64,000 nt of DNA, taken from the NCBI GenBank assembly GCA_003993805.1, contig RSEF01000001.1, forward strand, positions 179,148,267 to 179,212,266, written 5' to 3'. This document shows positions 38,426 to 51,880 of the stretch, one piece after another (the stretch's first letter is position 1; each line of letters opens with the position of its first letter). Below the pieces are notes generated by a model. The model saw nothing but the letters and a program-made list of their open reading frames with translations, was not told where the DNA came from and searched no databases. Made by a program: the position numbers and the translations under genes. The DNA is from Himantopus leucocephalus. Taxonomy: Eukaryota > Chordata > Aves > Charadriiformes > Recurvirostridae.

Positions 38426-41400
38426 GACATTCAATACTGTAGAAGTTCCTTACCCTCAAAAATTACTGAAAGAGTATGCTACTTTTATTCCTTCTATTTT
38501 TTTTTAAAGTTTTGGTTATGTTTTGTGTATTAAATGTGCTGTATAAATATTTTAAATTCTGAAGCACAGAGCTCATTATTAGATAATGTTCCCTGTTAGC
38601 TAATTTTGTTTTCTGCAGAATCCACTTAAAATGTGTAGCTCTGTATCACTGAGATCTTTCTTGCAGTGATGCTATTAGCTCTTATTTCAGATGTTACTAT
38701 TTTAATTCTGTTATTTATTTAAAAAAAAAAAAAGCAGTGAAAACTTTCTATGGAAAACCACCAATCTATTTTCACAACCAAAAGCAATGATCAAATCGTC
38801 TGAGTAAGAGGCACAGCAAGCCACAGGATTAATCTTAGCTGCTTTGAAATTAAAATAACCTATTGAAAGTCAGTGATGAAACAACACATAAGTCTAGAGA
38901 GTTTTTTTAGAACAAGATGAAAAATGGATGGTGATTAGCGTGGTGTTTTTCCTGAATGGTAGTGTAAAGACATTCTCAGCATTATCTTTAGGAATGTACT
39001 ACTTTTATAAATCCAGTTGTAACTCATAGGAGTTATGAAAATAGGTATCCAGTGTTTATTGGTACTTCAGGAGCTCCCACAGCTTGCATAAGACCCAGCA
39101 GGGATTGTTCTTCTGCTCAGCTGCTGTTGAGATAGTCTCTTACCCTCACTGAAAGGGCTTCCCTCTATGTGTTGACCAGCAGACCTGGATGACCAGAGTG
39201 GACAAAGAAAATATTGCATCTTATAAAGTGAAGCTGAGTCTCCTTCCAGCACAACCGAGGCACTTTGAGGCAGGAGGTTTCTATGATTTCACCAGGCAAC
39301 AACAGCAGTGAAGCTCCTTGCTTCCAGCTGTGGCTTGTTGTCACGGTATGTTGCAGTTTTGTAATCATCATTATCCTCTTATGCTGTTGATCAGAGCTGG
39401 AGCTTTCCGCTGTGGTGGTTCTTCAGTTTGTGACAGTGCTGGTGCCTTCCATAAGCTGACCACCCATTTGCTGTCATGACAGTATCAACTGCCACATTTT
39501 ATGCTCTTGAACTTTCTAGTGTTTCAAGTACCACTTACAAATTAACTGTTGATATTAATTATAGGGGGGTTTATCTTTATATTTGCTTTTATAATTATTC
39601 CTTGCTGTCCCTTCAGATTTTTCTATCTTATGTCCACAAATCACTCAAAACATTTAAGTGCCCTTTGAACATTTGCATTTGATTCTTACTTACATTTACT
39701 GCTTCTTCTCTTAACATCTATTCTGATAAACTGTTCTGCCTTTTTTCTTTTAATATGTTTTATCTGAATATATTGCTTATAAAAAGTGATATATTAATGA
39801 TGGCTTGTTAATTCCCTAGAAGTGATGCAGACAGAAGCAGTAGACCCTTCATAGTGAAATCTGTCCTGATCCAGAGTGCTTTGCCTTACAGGAGCAGGGA
39901 GGCTTGCCCTATCTGTTGCAGAGGTTGGTAAAAGTGTCATACATCAAATAGGAGCACAACTCATTTCACAGGGGCTACAGGTCAGTGGCAATCCCCTGTT
40001 TTTCAAGATATCCATGTGCTCTGGATCCCAGTGGCACGTAAAATGCTCCATTGACCATTTCTGAACACTTCCTTGCTTAGCAGGACTGTGAATTACCAGT
40101 GAACAAACAAGATCCGACCTGGCCTTGTGCTCCACGTCTAAAATAAACAGATTTTTCAGTCTCCATGCTGCACACCTTTGTCATTCACTGCAGCATCAAC
40201 TGAAAGCTGTGCCACAATAACAAGTTCAGCAGCTTTCCTGTGCAGTCTCGTGGTGACATGACTAACTTCCCATATGCATTAAACTGCATCATTTCCCCCT
40301 AGATGAGAGTTCCCATCAGCTGCTTCCCTGTGGATGTCAAGGGCCCCAACAGCACTGCTGGGCCATCTGAGAAACCAATTGCATGCCATGGATCCAGTGA
40401 AGTATCCATTAGCTGGATGCTGGATGTAATGTCGAGTGTGAAATACCAAAAAGCATAGCATGCCTTTGAAGTGAGTCTTGTGGGAAGCCCAGGATTTAGG
40501 GGGAAGTACGAGCAGTGCCACAAAGTTTGATAGCTGTCCAAATTCTCGAGTTTAACATAAAGATCTCTGCAGAAGCTAACAGCTGACACCTGGTAACAAT
40601 GAACAATCAGCCCATAAATATTAATATATAACTAAATTAATATAAACAGTCAACAACACAGAATAATCAAACAGGGAGAGCAGATTACCCTTGTAAACTG
40701 GTAAACAGAAGAAACTCTAGAGAATCTTCTGTACCTAAATACGGCGATATCATACCCTCATATCCCTGGAGCCCTCACAGGAAACCATATTTCTTAGTCT
40801 CAAAACTTGTTACCAATGGATGATGGGTTGGGGGTGGGGGGGAAAGCCGTGTGAAAATCTTGTAATAGCATAAAGTTTGGAAATCTAAATGAGAAATTAT
40901 ATGCTTGTAATAAGTACTTGTTTCAGCTGCACTGTCAGACTAAACACAATACTGTGAAAGTTTTGGTTTGCTTCCTGGACTAATAAAATGAGGAACCTCT
41001 ATAAACCTAGAATATCTACCAAAACCCACCAAACAGAAGTGCTTCTTCTTTTTCAGTAGGGCCAGAGGAGCTTTTTCATAACCACTTCCTAATATTTTCC
41101 CTGAAGACATACCACTTTCGAAAGCAATACCACAATTTTTAAAACTTACTTTATATTTTTGAAATGAGAGATCTCATTGTGTGCTTTGATAGTTGCAATT
41201 ATTTAATGATATTTACCAAAGGATGTTTGTAATAAGTGTGTTTTGCATGTGAATGGTGCTATATAATCAATGATAATAACACACAAATTTGCAGATATTA
41301 GACTATCAATCTTCCTAACTAAAACTGTGACTAAATCCTTGTGCTTTATCACCAAGTCAGGTCTGGGATAACTTGACCTGCTCAGTGAAAAAGTTTTTGA

Positions 41401-44400
41401 GAATCTCAGCTGTTTTGCCTCCAGTGAACACCAGACTACACATTATTCTGTGGAACGTGACTGTCAAACATTTTTGTTGGGTTGATTGTCCGTAAAAGAT
41501 GGAAATCTTTTGCATCAGCAGGAATGGTCTCTTCAAGATGTTCATGTCATAGTGCTTTCTTTTTCAGGCACGGATTTAGCCTCTCCTCCCCAGGTGAGTC
41601 CCTTGAACAGGAAAAGAGAAATAAGTGCCTTGTAATTTTCTGGCTTGATGTGGTTTTAAGTACACCTTTTTACTCTGTTGAGCAATAAACACCAAAGTGC
41701 TGTTACAGGCAGTAATTTCTCTGCCCTGTCATTAATGAAGATTTTTACAGCTACTTTTCTCTGTATTTCTGATACAACCTAACAAATTCAGTATATTAAA
41801 TCATTAAGCTTCTTTTTACAGTATTTAGCAAAACAGTACAGAAAGGAGATGGCAATCATTTTCATTTTTAGTACAGAAGCTCAAAATTGTCTGGCAAGCT
41901 CTGTTACCCCTTGGATAATCCATGGAACAAAAGGTAGAAGAACAAATCTAATTCCCACTACAATCTTAGCAGCTCCTAAATCCTTCAAGGATACTTGTTT
42001 TGGCTTTGGTTACACTTGGAAAAAATGTAATCCAATTTTATATTGCTGTTGTATATAATTGTTTGCTCTTTGACTAAACGTTATTTCCCATCCAGAAATC
42101 CCCATGTGATTTGAAACTACTGCCCACACCACTGCTATATATGAATGTGTTGCTTCTGGCAGAGAAATGACTATGGAGTTTTTTGCAAAGTTTTTATCAA
42201 TTATCATTTGCCTATGAAAGTATCTCATATATTTGTGTTATCCTAGGAATACACCATAAGTGTGGCCTTTAGTGGGAGGGCAGGAAGAAGAGTGAGGCAC
42301 TATTTTTCTTTTTCTTCTGTGTATTCTTAATGCAGGCTTATGCAGAATTCCCAGGGCACATTGCATTTGACACAGCAAAAAAATATTATTGCAAACCTGC
42401 ACAAAGTCTCTTCTGTATTCAGACTGAATAAAGTCAGCATAATGAAAAAGGAGCGTTGGGCTCCTCCTGAGTCTCTGACAAAGGCACAAATACTGACTTC
42501 TTATTCTCTGCTTCTCTACTATTCAAATAGAATAAAATATCAGTCATGCATTTTTTTAATATGTCTGAATGAGCTCTCTTGGCACTTCAGGCTTGGTGCA
42601 CAGTGGGTACTTGAGTTTTTAATTTTCTTGTTCAGCTAAATAATGTAACTTTTCATGGTCCTTCTCCTCCTGGAGCCCTCTTAGCAATCTTTGAAAGATT
42701 TTTTTTTTACTTTATGTACATCTCATACTTCAATATTTGTCATACAAATTCTTCCCAAGCCACTGGCAACCACTGCCAGTGGGCCAATAGGCACATAAGC
42801 ATCAGCTAGACTGGGCAAGGGTGATTTTGAAGAAACAACATTAGATATTTCTGGCTGAAACAGCTCTAGGAGCCTAGTGTGGATATCATTTCATTCTCTG
42901 AGACCCAGGGGAACTGAACGCTCAGCTCTGACCCCAAAGGAGACCCTAAGGGCAAGCCTTGGTGAGCAATCAGAAATACAACCGTGTTACTTTGTGTTTG
43001 CTGCAAGGTGACAAATTCTGTTTCCAGTGGTGTTAGGGAAGATATTCTTGAAACATTTTTGCCTGCCTCCTACACGTGACAAGTGTTTCAGAAAAACTGC
43101 ATCTTAATGGTTACACCATAGTAGGTACTAGTAGGTCATCTGTTGTTATGTTGCTCAGAGGGAAATTATCCTTTTCCTCTAATCAGACAAGTTGCCAAGA
43201 CTCCCTCACAAAAAGCTGCTTGTTTCCAACCCCGAACACTTTTCACCTTCTGTTTAGTCCTTCAAGAAAGTGGCTCCACTACGTCCATGACACAACAGTT
43301 AGAAAAAGGAAAACATGATGCAGGCTGCGCAGGCCACTTGCAGCTCATGAAGAAAGTTGTGTTCTTGCTGACTGCCCAAGAAGCATCCTCACTTATACCT
43401 GACATGCTGCAGCAGTGACGATTGGGTGATGAGATACTGCTGAGCATCCCGCAAAGTAAGGGCTCCCCGTGCATGTGGAGGGAGCATCGCAGCAGCTGCA
43501 CATCTTTCTTTCCCCTTCAAGAACTGGACGTGCGTTGTAAGAAATGAATGCACATGGTAGTCAAAAACCTGCACAGAGCCAAGGCAGGTGTAATCTGGAA
43601 GCAGATAAATTCCAGCATGGGTTAAGCACCACCCTTACATTCACTCAAGGTCTGGGGCAGATTTTGTAGCCTGTGCTAAGTTTTGTGTTGCTTGTGCCCT
43701 TGCTGGGTGGTCAAAACACACTCAAGGGTTTCTGTCTGAGCAGCAGGACTGTCTCTGACTGCATTTAGATGTATCTCGTGTGCTGTCATCTGGACCAAGA
43801 AAACTCTTCACTGACTTGGTTTGCAAGCTTAGCCTCCATCTACCCCAAAACCTGCTTTGCTGAAGTAGGTTTTGCATTATTGAGTCCACTTTTAAATAAA
43901 ACCTAAAAATGAAATGGAAAATAAGGAGCCAGAGATTTCATTGATAATATTAAAATTGTTTTCATTATTTTAGGGAAACGTAGTACTCAAATCGTTGTTC
44001 ACTCTACACTTTTTATATGTACAGCTGAGGCTAAACTTGCATGCGTTCTATTTTCATACCAAAAATTTAACTCTGAATAACCATTGCTTTTAGTCTGGTA
44101 CTCTCAGGAGACACCCCAAAAGTGAATTGACCCCTAGCTGTTTGCCGCCTTCTATGAGAATGAAGTCTACTGAAGAAAATTATATGGTCTTCATAAGTTA
44201 ATTCAGTGGTTCTCATCTTGCATTTTTGGCCTCAGCCAAGATTTCCCCTCCTGCTAAAGACTGAAAGATTTCAGTCAGATTGCTGTAAGGCTATATGCAC
44301 AAAACAGTGCAAAATAACTGTGAAGCAAACCTTACCTCTTTTTGTGCAATGTCATTTACACCGAGACACTGCAATCTGGAAAACTCCCAGAAAAGAGGAG

Positions 44401-47400
44401 TGGCTGAAACAGATTTATACACTTTTATGGAAGATAACACGTTTTTCTTGGCGAGGAAGCTAGAACACTTTTACAAAGCCCAGCAGCCCTCACTGAATGC
44501 TAACAGTATATCTCTGTTTGTGGAAACACAGCATTCCTGTTTTGATTCCTCTCTTCTGAGCTGTGTGCACGCAACTTCTTGGATGTCTTTGTGTTGTAAA
44601 AGACCGTGGAGCATTTTCCACTTGCCCTTTCAGGTAAAGACCACGATCCCTCATGGCTGCTGTGCTCCAGCCTCACTTCTCACCCTGCACCCAGTACAGG
44701 GACTAGCAGCATCAGCTGAGGATTTCCCCAGTATAAGGGCATCATGAGTAATCCAAAGAGTAGAGAAGGAAGAATGAGCTCTGGTCCCTCCTTTTCATAG
44801 CTATTATCTGCAACATTAAATAGGAAAAGGAATGAGTCCTCCTTTCAGTTTTGATTTAGTCATTTCTTAGAGTGACTTTTAAAATCAACTCTTTCAAAGA
44901 CAAAGTTTCCAACATTTTGAAGCCACAAAAGTGAAGTTAAATTATGTAGACTTCTTACAGTCACAACAAAGCAAGACTGAAAAGCTGTGCTGGTATGGAA
45001 GTGTAGTGATTCTCATATACATGGGGCTGAATTCAGAGCAGCTGATACTGTAGTGGGTGTGACTCTGTGGAGACTGGTATGCCTTGGGCACTGGGAATGT
45101 TTGTAATATTCTGGGAGATTTGTCAGACAGCTTTACATAGTGCCAGCTTCACCCCGTTTTCACTTCGTTTTGCTTTCACTTCCATGGCAGTCTCCAGCCA
45201 CATTGAAACCACATGAGTGAGGTTAAAATCTGGTTACATAAGCATAGGATTAGGAAATAAACCACAAGGTTCCTAGTAAGTGGAAGATAAAGCACTACAG
45301 TATGTGGCAGGAAATTTTCTCAGCATCTACACAGATACATAATAGTTATCCACTTCATTTGACCTTTATTTTCTTCTTCAGTGCAGTCACACACAGCTAT
45401 TTATGTACCTGGTATCAGAATTTTGTGCTGTTTTATCTGTATGCACAGCATGTGTGTATTTAACCACGGATATATCACATAGAGAAAACTATCACTATGT
45501 CACAAAACTCCAAGGTATCTTCTAGTAAGTCCAACCACACTGTTAAAACCTTTAATCATTGACCTGCCAAACTATCTTACATCTCTTCCTGTCTTTCAGA
45601 AGAATTGAGCTCTTTCTTTTTCTGTGACTGTGGAGGAAAATGGGAAACTGAATATCAGTTATCTAATCTTTTGTTTTTCCCTCCCCTGAACTCATTTTAT
45701 TTTTTACTCCTGGCCACTGTTTTTGGTCAGGAAAAAGCTTTTGCATGACTTTGCCAAAAAATCAGAAAACTACTTTTTAAATTTTTTTTCTATTCCTGGT
45801 TTTTTTCCATTTGCCAAATCAACATTTCTGCATAGACATGGATATATAGTCATCAAAGCACCATGGAAAACATTTTAATCCAAGCCTTCCTATTTGAGAA
45901 CGGGCATAACAAGCAGAAAGGGCCAATGTTGTCTGCTTTTTGTCATGCAGCTGGTGGCCTACTAACTCTCATATCTTATGGTGCCAGATCTTACGTTAGG
46001 TTCAAGAAACAAAGAGTGAGGGTCCAAGCAGAGAGCAGAGATAGTACCTTGCCTTTTCTTTCTGTTGCATTTAGACGTGCTGCATCCCTGTGTCAACCTG
46101 GGTGTTAATTGCTACTTGAAGTTATAGCCATTCTCAAAGTTGCAGCTGGAAACCTTTGGAGTTGCCAGGTTGTCCGTTCTCTCCTGACCACACTCTTGTA
46201 CAAAGAGTTTAATTGCCATCAGAGGGTCAACACCATCTAGCAGCGTGACACTGGGGCATCTGTGCTGGTCTGCCCTCCTGCCATGCCAAAGGGTGTGGGG
46301 ATGCTCGGTTCCTGGGTCAAATGTGCCTCCTGAAATTGAGAAAGCCACAATTTTTAAGCCCCACGTTGAGTTTCCAGGTGCATAACAGCAGGGGTATATG
46401 TCTGCAGATAAAGTTGAAAATCTTCAATAAGATTATGACACTGGAGTGATAAGGCAAATACAAGTACTTAAAATGGTAAATGTTTCACAGATGGCTAAAA
46501 AGTGGAGTGCTGGCCTTTAGGCCAGAGTTTCAACCTCTTGTTTCGTTCCACTTACCCAGGACTGAAATAGAAACAGAGGGAAAGAGGAAGAGGTAAAGCC
46601 CAAAATTCAGAGATTAGCAATATGTAGCTTGCAGCTCAGCTTGCAGGCAGCTGTTCCCTGAAGCATGGCCAAAGAAAGTAGCCAAGAGAACTGAAGAAAG
46701 AACAAATTTTTGACGGTAAACATAAGTCAGCTTGTGATTAATAGCAACTTCTTTTTGTATATGATTTAAAAGCCACCCTCATCTAGGATGTTATGACAGA
46801 AGGTGCCCAAGAATGCAGATTTTGGTAGCTAGGACACAAAAAGCAAAGCCAATCAGGACAAGAAGAAACCTTCTGCAAGGTTTAATAAATACCTTTTGAA
46901 GACTTTTTAAAAAAAGTTTGAAAGGTCCATTTTCTGAAGATTTTTTTTCTCCCAAAATTTTGTGATTAAGTTCATACACAGAATTACAAAGCAGCTTTTT
47001 ATTCCTGCTTTAAATGCACATGTCTCTGTAACCTGAACTGTGGTGTTACGGCAGCCTGAGCTCACTGTGAAAACATATTCCATTTCCTTCATTGCCCTTG
47101 CATCATTTCCCATTTTTTATGGTGTTATTGTGCTTCATAACTAGTATCCTGTATTCTTCCCTTGCAGAACACAGAGATAGCAAAGGATGCCACAGATTCT
47201 TTAGACAGAAGCCACCTGTGAAATTTATGTATTTACATTAATAGAAAACAGAGGACTTGAGTGATGCATTTGCAGTTTTATGTACAGCATAAATCATTTA
47301 CTTGTTCTCTGTTTGTGACAGTCTGCAGTTTAAGCAAATTATTTGCTGACACAAAATGTAACTGGAACTCTAGGTTCAAAAGCTTTGCTGTGCTCTTTTA

Positions 47401-48927
47401 TCTGCTCCCCTTTCCTCCCGAAGCGTCTTGATCTCCCCTGAAGAAATACTTTGAAACTTAAAGCCATTTTTTTTATGAGCTGCATGCTGGGTAATAATAT
47501 GAGGACCATGTTCTAATTGAGCAAAAATGGCTTCTCTTTAAAAAAAAGAATTTCAGAGTTCTTCCTGCAGCAGCTAGATTTTTTTTTTCAGCTGCGTGCA
47601 CAGAGTGATTTCCTAGTGCCTGCTTCACACTCTTCCTTCCCGCAGCTTGGACTCCTTCCTCACTAGTATCATGCTGTTTCCTACATGGGCAGTTTTTAGA
47701 AAGAGCTGTAAAGGCACCTTTTAATTTAGGCCTTTCCAGTAAACTGAATGATTAATTCCAAAGCCAATAGCAGAATGGTCTGTTTAGAGCTGTCCTGGCA
47801 CAGCAGCACTCTGCCTTATGCAGAGTATCAATTATTTCACTATATGTAATGTTATTTTTGTTCCGGCTGGAGCCAGTCTTGATGTGACAGAGAAACTCTA
47901 GCATTCAGAGAGTGGGAAGGGACATCACAGCATGACTGCATTCTGCAGGTTCTTACCTCCTGGAGAAAATAAGTCGTTCAGAGCTGCTGCCAGAGAGTGA
48001 TGCCTCCCTCCCCTCCTTGCTCAGTACTGACCTTAGAGGTAGGCAGGAGGAGATGAAGGTCCTGGGACGACGGGTAGGTCTTCTCAGCCCTTTCATCTGC
48101 AACTTTGGGCTTGGGAAAGACCAGAGGCAAGTTCTTCTGAGCATTACTGGCAGCACAGTGGCTGGATTTAACATCTAGGGGTGAGACTACAGAATTACAA
48201 AAATTTGCTCAAATCCAGAATGATTCACTGTCCAGAAATAAGTGGAGAGATGACTCAGACGTTTGCCTGCTCAGTGGGAATTTATAGCCAATGGCCAGTA
48301 TACTTGGCTTCAGAGTCAGGATGTTTCTGGAATATGTAATTCTCTAGCCTGTCAATGCCCCTTCAACATGACTTCATGAATGCCCATCCTCCTGCCTCTT
48401 TCTACCCTGGCTCCTGGTATTGCACCACCTCCTTCCATTCCAGAAGGGTGGAAGAAAAATCCAGATAACCCCAAAAGCCTCTGATATCCTTTAGCAACCA
48501 ACACATGAGTGGTAGATAAAGCTGCAATGCATGTGGCAGTTACCGTGCTTCTCAGTCCTCACCTACTGAAATGAAAGTTCAGGGAATAAGTCTTTTTTCA
48601 GTACTTCCCCTTCTCTCTGCTTCCTCTTCTGCCTGATATTACAGCCTACCAATGTTTTCTGGCAAAATTAGAGAAGTGCCAGCATCAGAAGTGTGTTCAG
48701 GCAGCTTCACTTCTGGTGCTGGAGAGGGCAAACTTCTGGCTTGTAGGAAAATGAGGGTGCTGCCATTTCTGCACCCTTTTTGCCTCTTATTCTTCTCTGC
48801 TTTTGCCATCCATTGCAGTTCAATCTCCCTCTGGTTGCATCCAGCAGCAGTGATACTTTTCCACCTCTGTCTCTGTCTTGTAGCTCCCTGTGCTCTTCCT
48901 TGCTCATCAGCTTTTAGGCTCTCACTT
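38426..48927. other. Intergenic DNA, no gene recognised
   Basis: About 10.5 kb of AT-rich sequence. It holds an A13 tract at 38721-38733. A stretch at about 39860-40590 could be a decayed coding relic on the minus strand, and a complex block at about 47200-47560 could be conserved regulatory DNA; both are weak. Nothing else is supportable. Confidence 0.45.
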
Positions 48928-49018
48928 TGAAGTGGGCCCTGCTTTGAGTGCCATATGGACCAGGTGGCCCCCAGTGGTCTCTTGCAACATGAATTATTCC
49001 CCGGTTCTATGATTCTGA
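48928..49018 (+). mobile_element. CR1 LINE 3'-end fragment, sense
   Basis: GACCAGGTGGCCCCCAGTGG, then TCTCTTGCAACATGAATTAT and GGTTCTATGATTCTGA match, from memory, the last 80-90 bases of avian CR1 with its ATTCTATGATTC-like end. The 5' part is missing. Confidence 0.75.
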
Positions 49019-51010
49019 CTTCACTTGTGTCTGGACAGGAAGGTGGAATCACTTCAGACTGGGAAAAATTCTGAGGAAAATTACATGACTTCCTATGGAC
49101 AATTATTTAGCTGATCATACTGAACCCAGTGTGGAGTCTGTTCTGTGCCCAGAGACCATAAAGGAGGGCACTTGGCGAATTAGATTTCCACGTTTTAATG
49201 GGATGCTACTTTCAGGGGGCTGTGCCAGACCATGAGGTTGTCTCATTGCACATTTGATTGGAGGACTGAACAGCTAGATCTATTTGATAGGTAACCTAAA
49301 CTATAGACTTTGTGCTGTAAACAGAGGTGTCAAACATGTGTACCTGTTCACCTACATGTCAGAACTGGAATATAGTTGCCCAAATGTAGGGTATGGGCAT
49401 CAGATTTGAAAAGCTGACTTAAAATGTGTATTCCAAAAAAGAAAAGCATCAACAAATGTCTCTCCCATGCTACAGACAAATCTTGAAGACATACATGCGC
49501 TCAACTAAAAGCTGTTTAGCTCTGTCCCACAGGTACAAATGAGATGTGCAGGTTTAGACAATCGGAAAGGAAAGGGGCTCCCTGGGTGAAGGTGGTAGAG
49601 GAAGAACCTAACCTCCCAGGAAAGAGTTCAATGGACTATTTTCTTTTTCTTTGTTAATGTTTCTGTGCCTTCTATAAAAATAACTAGCATACAAAAAGTA
49701 ATTTTGTCAAGGAGTTTAGCATCCGGTCTCTCTAACACTGTTTACAGTGCAGATGTGTCGAGCCTGGGTCCCATCATGATGACAAATAATGTCTCACCGC
49801 TCCCTTTGACTGCCCCGTTCTATCTGTATCCATTGTGTGTTGTCTTCTACTTAGATTAATTCAGATTATAAATGCTTTGTGACAGGTGCTGTCTTGTTCC
49901 ATGTTTATGAAATACTTAGTGTGATTAGGTGAACATTTGCTGGATCACTGTTTTTTAACCTCATTTGGTGATAAAACAGAGTGCAGACCTGCACTTGTGC
50001 TATGGACATACGCATCTGGGAATAGTCTGAAACTTGTCTTCAGCCAGCCAGGGAGCAGCTGTCTTACTTTAAGTGACAGGGGAGGAAGTAGGAGAGCATT
50101 GTGAATTTTAAGGGAGCAGAAACCTCTGTGGTTGGTGGAAAAAGACCCATCTTCCGGGTCCCTCTTGGTGAAAATACAGTGACTGTGGCTGCTTTTGTAG
50201 TACTTAGATATCATGAGAACAAGCTGTTCTTGTGGCATTTTTGGCTTGGCCATCTGCTGTGAAAAACAAGAGATGAGAGGGAAGAAAAGGACATGGCAAG
50301 AGGACTCTGAATGTCTGTTTGTGTGTGTGCGTGCGCACACATCAGGTAGGAAGAGGGAGAGAAACAATAAAATATTAAAAGTGGGAGGGAAGTGAGCAGA
50401 GGGGAAAAAAAAACATAAAAGGAAGCAGTTTGTATCCCTGTAAAAGACAGAAACAAAGAACCTGCCAGGGAAGCATACAGAAGGAAAAAAAAAACCAAAC
50501 AGGGAAAAAAATAGAAAATTGGACATTGTTGAGTTACTTCCATCAGTTTTGTCAGAAATCAAGTTAAGCCCTTTACCAGCCATTTGTGTTGTCATCTGAC
50601 TTTAGTGGCATACATGTTACTGAACCACCACAGAGTTTTTGTGGTAAATTGTCTCTATGAAGTCCTCAGGAGTCTGAGCTGAGGGAGACACATAAATTTT
50701 GTTTTTTGGCTCACACACTTATCTAGAAGTTTTGATTATTTTTAGATTTTCTTAAACAATGTATCTAGGATTTCCTTTATTATTATTATCACCAACTATT
50801 GAGGCTGTCTGAGATAGCAAGCGAAGAGAAACTCTGTTAACCTGTTTATAGCTACTGCTCTCTTTCTTCCACTTTCTGTCCCATTTCACTATGGAGAAGG
50901 TTTTTTAACTATGGACTGACATCTCACAAGCTGTCTTTGGATGATGGTGTTTCAGACAACCTCAGTATTCAGCACTAACATTAGAGCTTCTGGGATGGCG
51001 CTGGGTGAGC
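49019..51010. other. Intergenic DNA with purine-rich strand
   Basis: No gene. About 50270-50520 is A/G-rich on the plus strand, with a short GTGTGTGTGCGTGCGCACAC run at about 50322. This composition opens a 216-codon minus-strand frame with no protein features. Confidence 0.5.
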
Positions 51011-51880
51011 TGTGGCTTGTTTGAGACTGTGCTTGTGTGCGAAGAACAGACTGCTGAGGGACAGTGGGATTGTACAAAGAAGAAATCTCTGGAAATGCTG
51101 AGGAGACCGTGCTTAGGTATGCCCAAGAGAGTATCTCCTCACCCCTCCATGTGAGGTAATCCAGATGTGTGTCTGCCAGGATTCCTGTGGAGGAGGTCCC
51201 TGCCTTGTCTTCCTGTGGAGCCAGCCAAGGAGGTACGTGCCATGTGAATGTACAGCTCCTCCAATCATATGAGTATTACATACACCTCAGGGACTGAAAC
51301 GCATGCAAGGGAGGACAGCCCTCCTCGGGAGCAGAGCAGAGCTGGATGAGGTGGGTGGCTGTATGGCTGAACTGGGACCACCAGGATAAAAACGCCAGGG
51401 TCTTCTTGTTCTGATTATCAACTATACCTGCCATGACCTACTGTCCCAGGTGGAGCTGCTCAACTGATAAATTGCATCTGGTTTTAACTAGAGAAGCTGC
51501 ACAGCAGGAAGTCGAGCTACAATCAAGAATACCTGTCAGCAGAGAAACCATCACCTGGGCATGGAAATGGAGTCACAGAGAAGATGTAGGGATTTCCAGC
51601 AATATTTGAGCAAGTCTTACTGAGACTGTGGGGACCTGCATATCCCTGAGACTCATTGGTATCCTTGGAGCAGATGGGTTATCAGTTTCACATACAGATT
51701 TGCGTTTGCTTTTTTTATTACCCGTTCTATTTCTCATTTTAATACTTTGATTATTTTCTTTGTCATCTGTATAATTTTAATTAAATAAATTGGCTTTTAA
51801 TTTTGACTCAGTGCCTTGGGACCAATCTATTTCTTTCCTGTTGTCATTTCTGTCCATGGCATACAGTTCTGGCTGACATA
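51011..51880 (+). mobile_element. Probable older LTR, related to the solo LTR family
   Basis: A start like TGTGGCTTGTTTGAGACTG (51011) resembles the family start TGTCCTGGTTTGAGG. Then come a TATA element GATAAAAA (51385-51392), a poly(A) signal AATAAA (51784-51789), and TTGGCTTTTAATTTTGACTCAG, close to the TTGGCTTTCTTTTTGAACTCAG of the copy at 60386 (each shown once, for comparison). The order and spacing (about 370 bases from start to TATA, 400 from TATA to poly(A)) fit an LTR. Neither boundary nor a target duplication is certain. Confidence 0.5.

Noticed and set aside
50318..50342. Short GT/GC alternating run
   Set aside because: Too short to list as a microsatellite of its own.
49945..50595. 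216-codon minus-strand frame
   Set aside because: The opposite strand is purine-rich, so this frame is a run of Phe/Leu/Ser/Pro codons. There is no domain or coding-like pattern.
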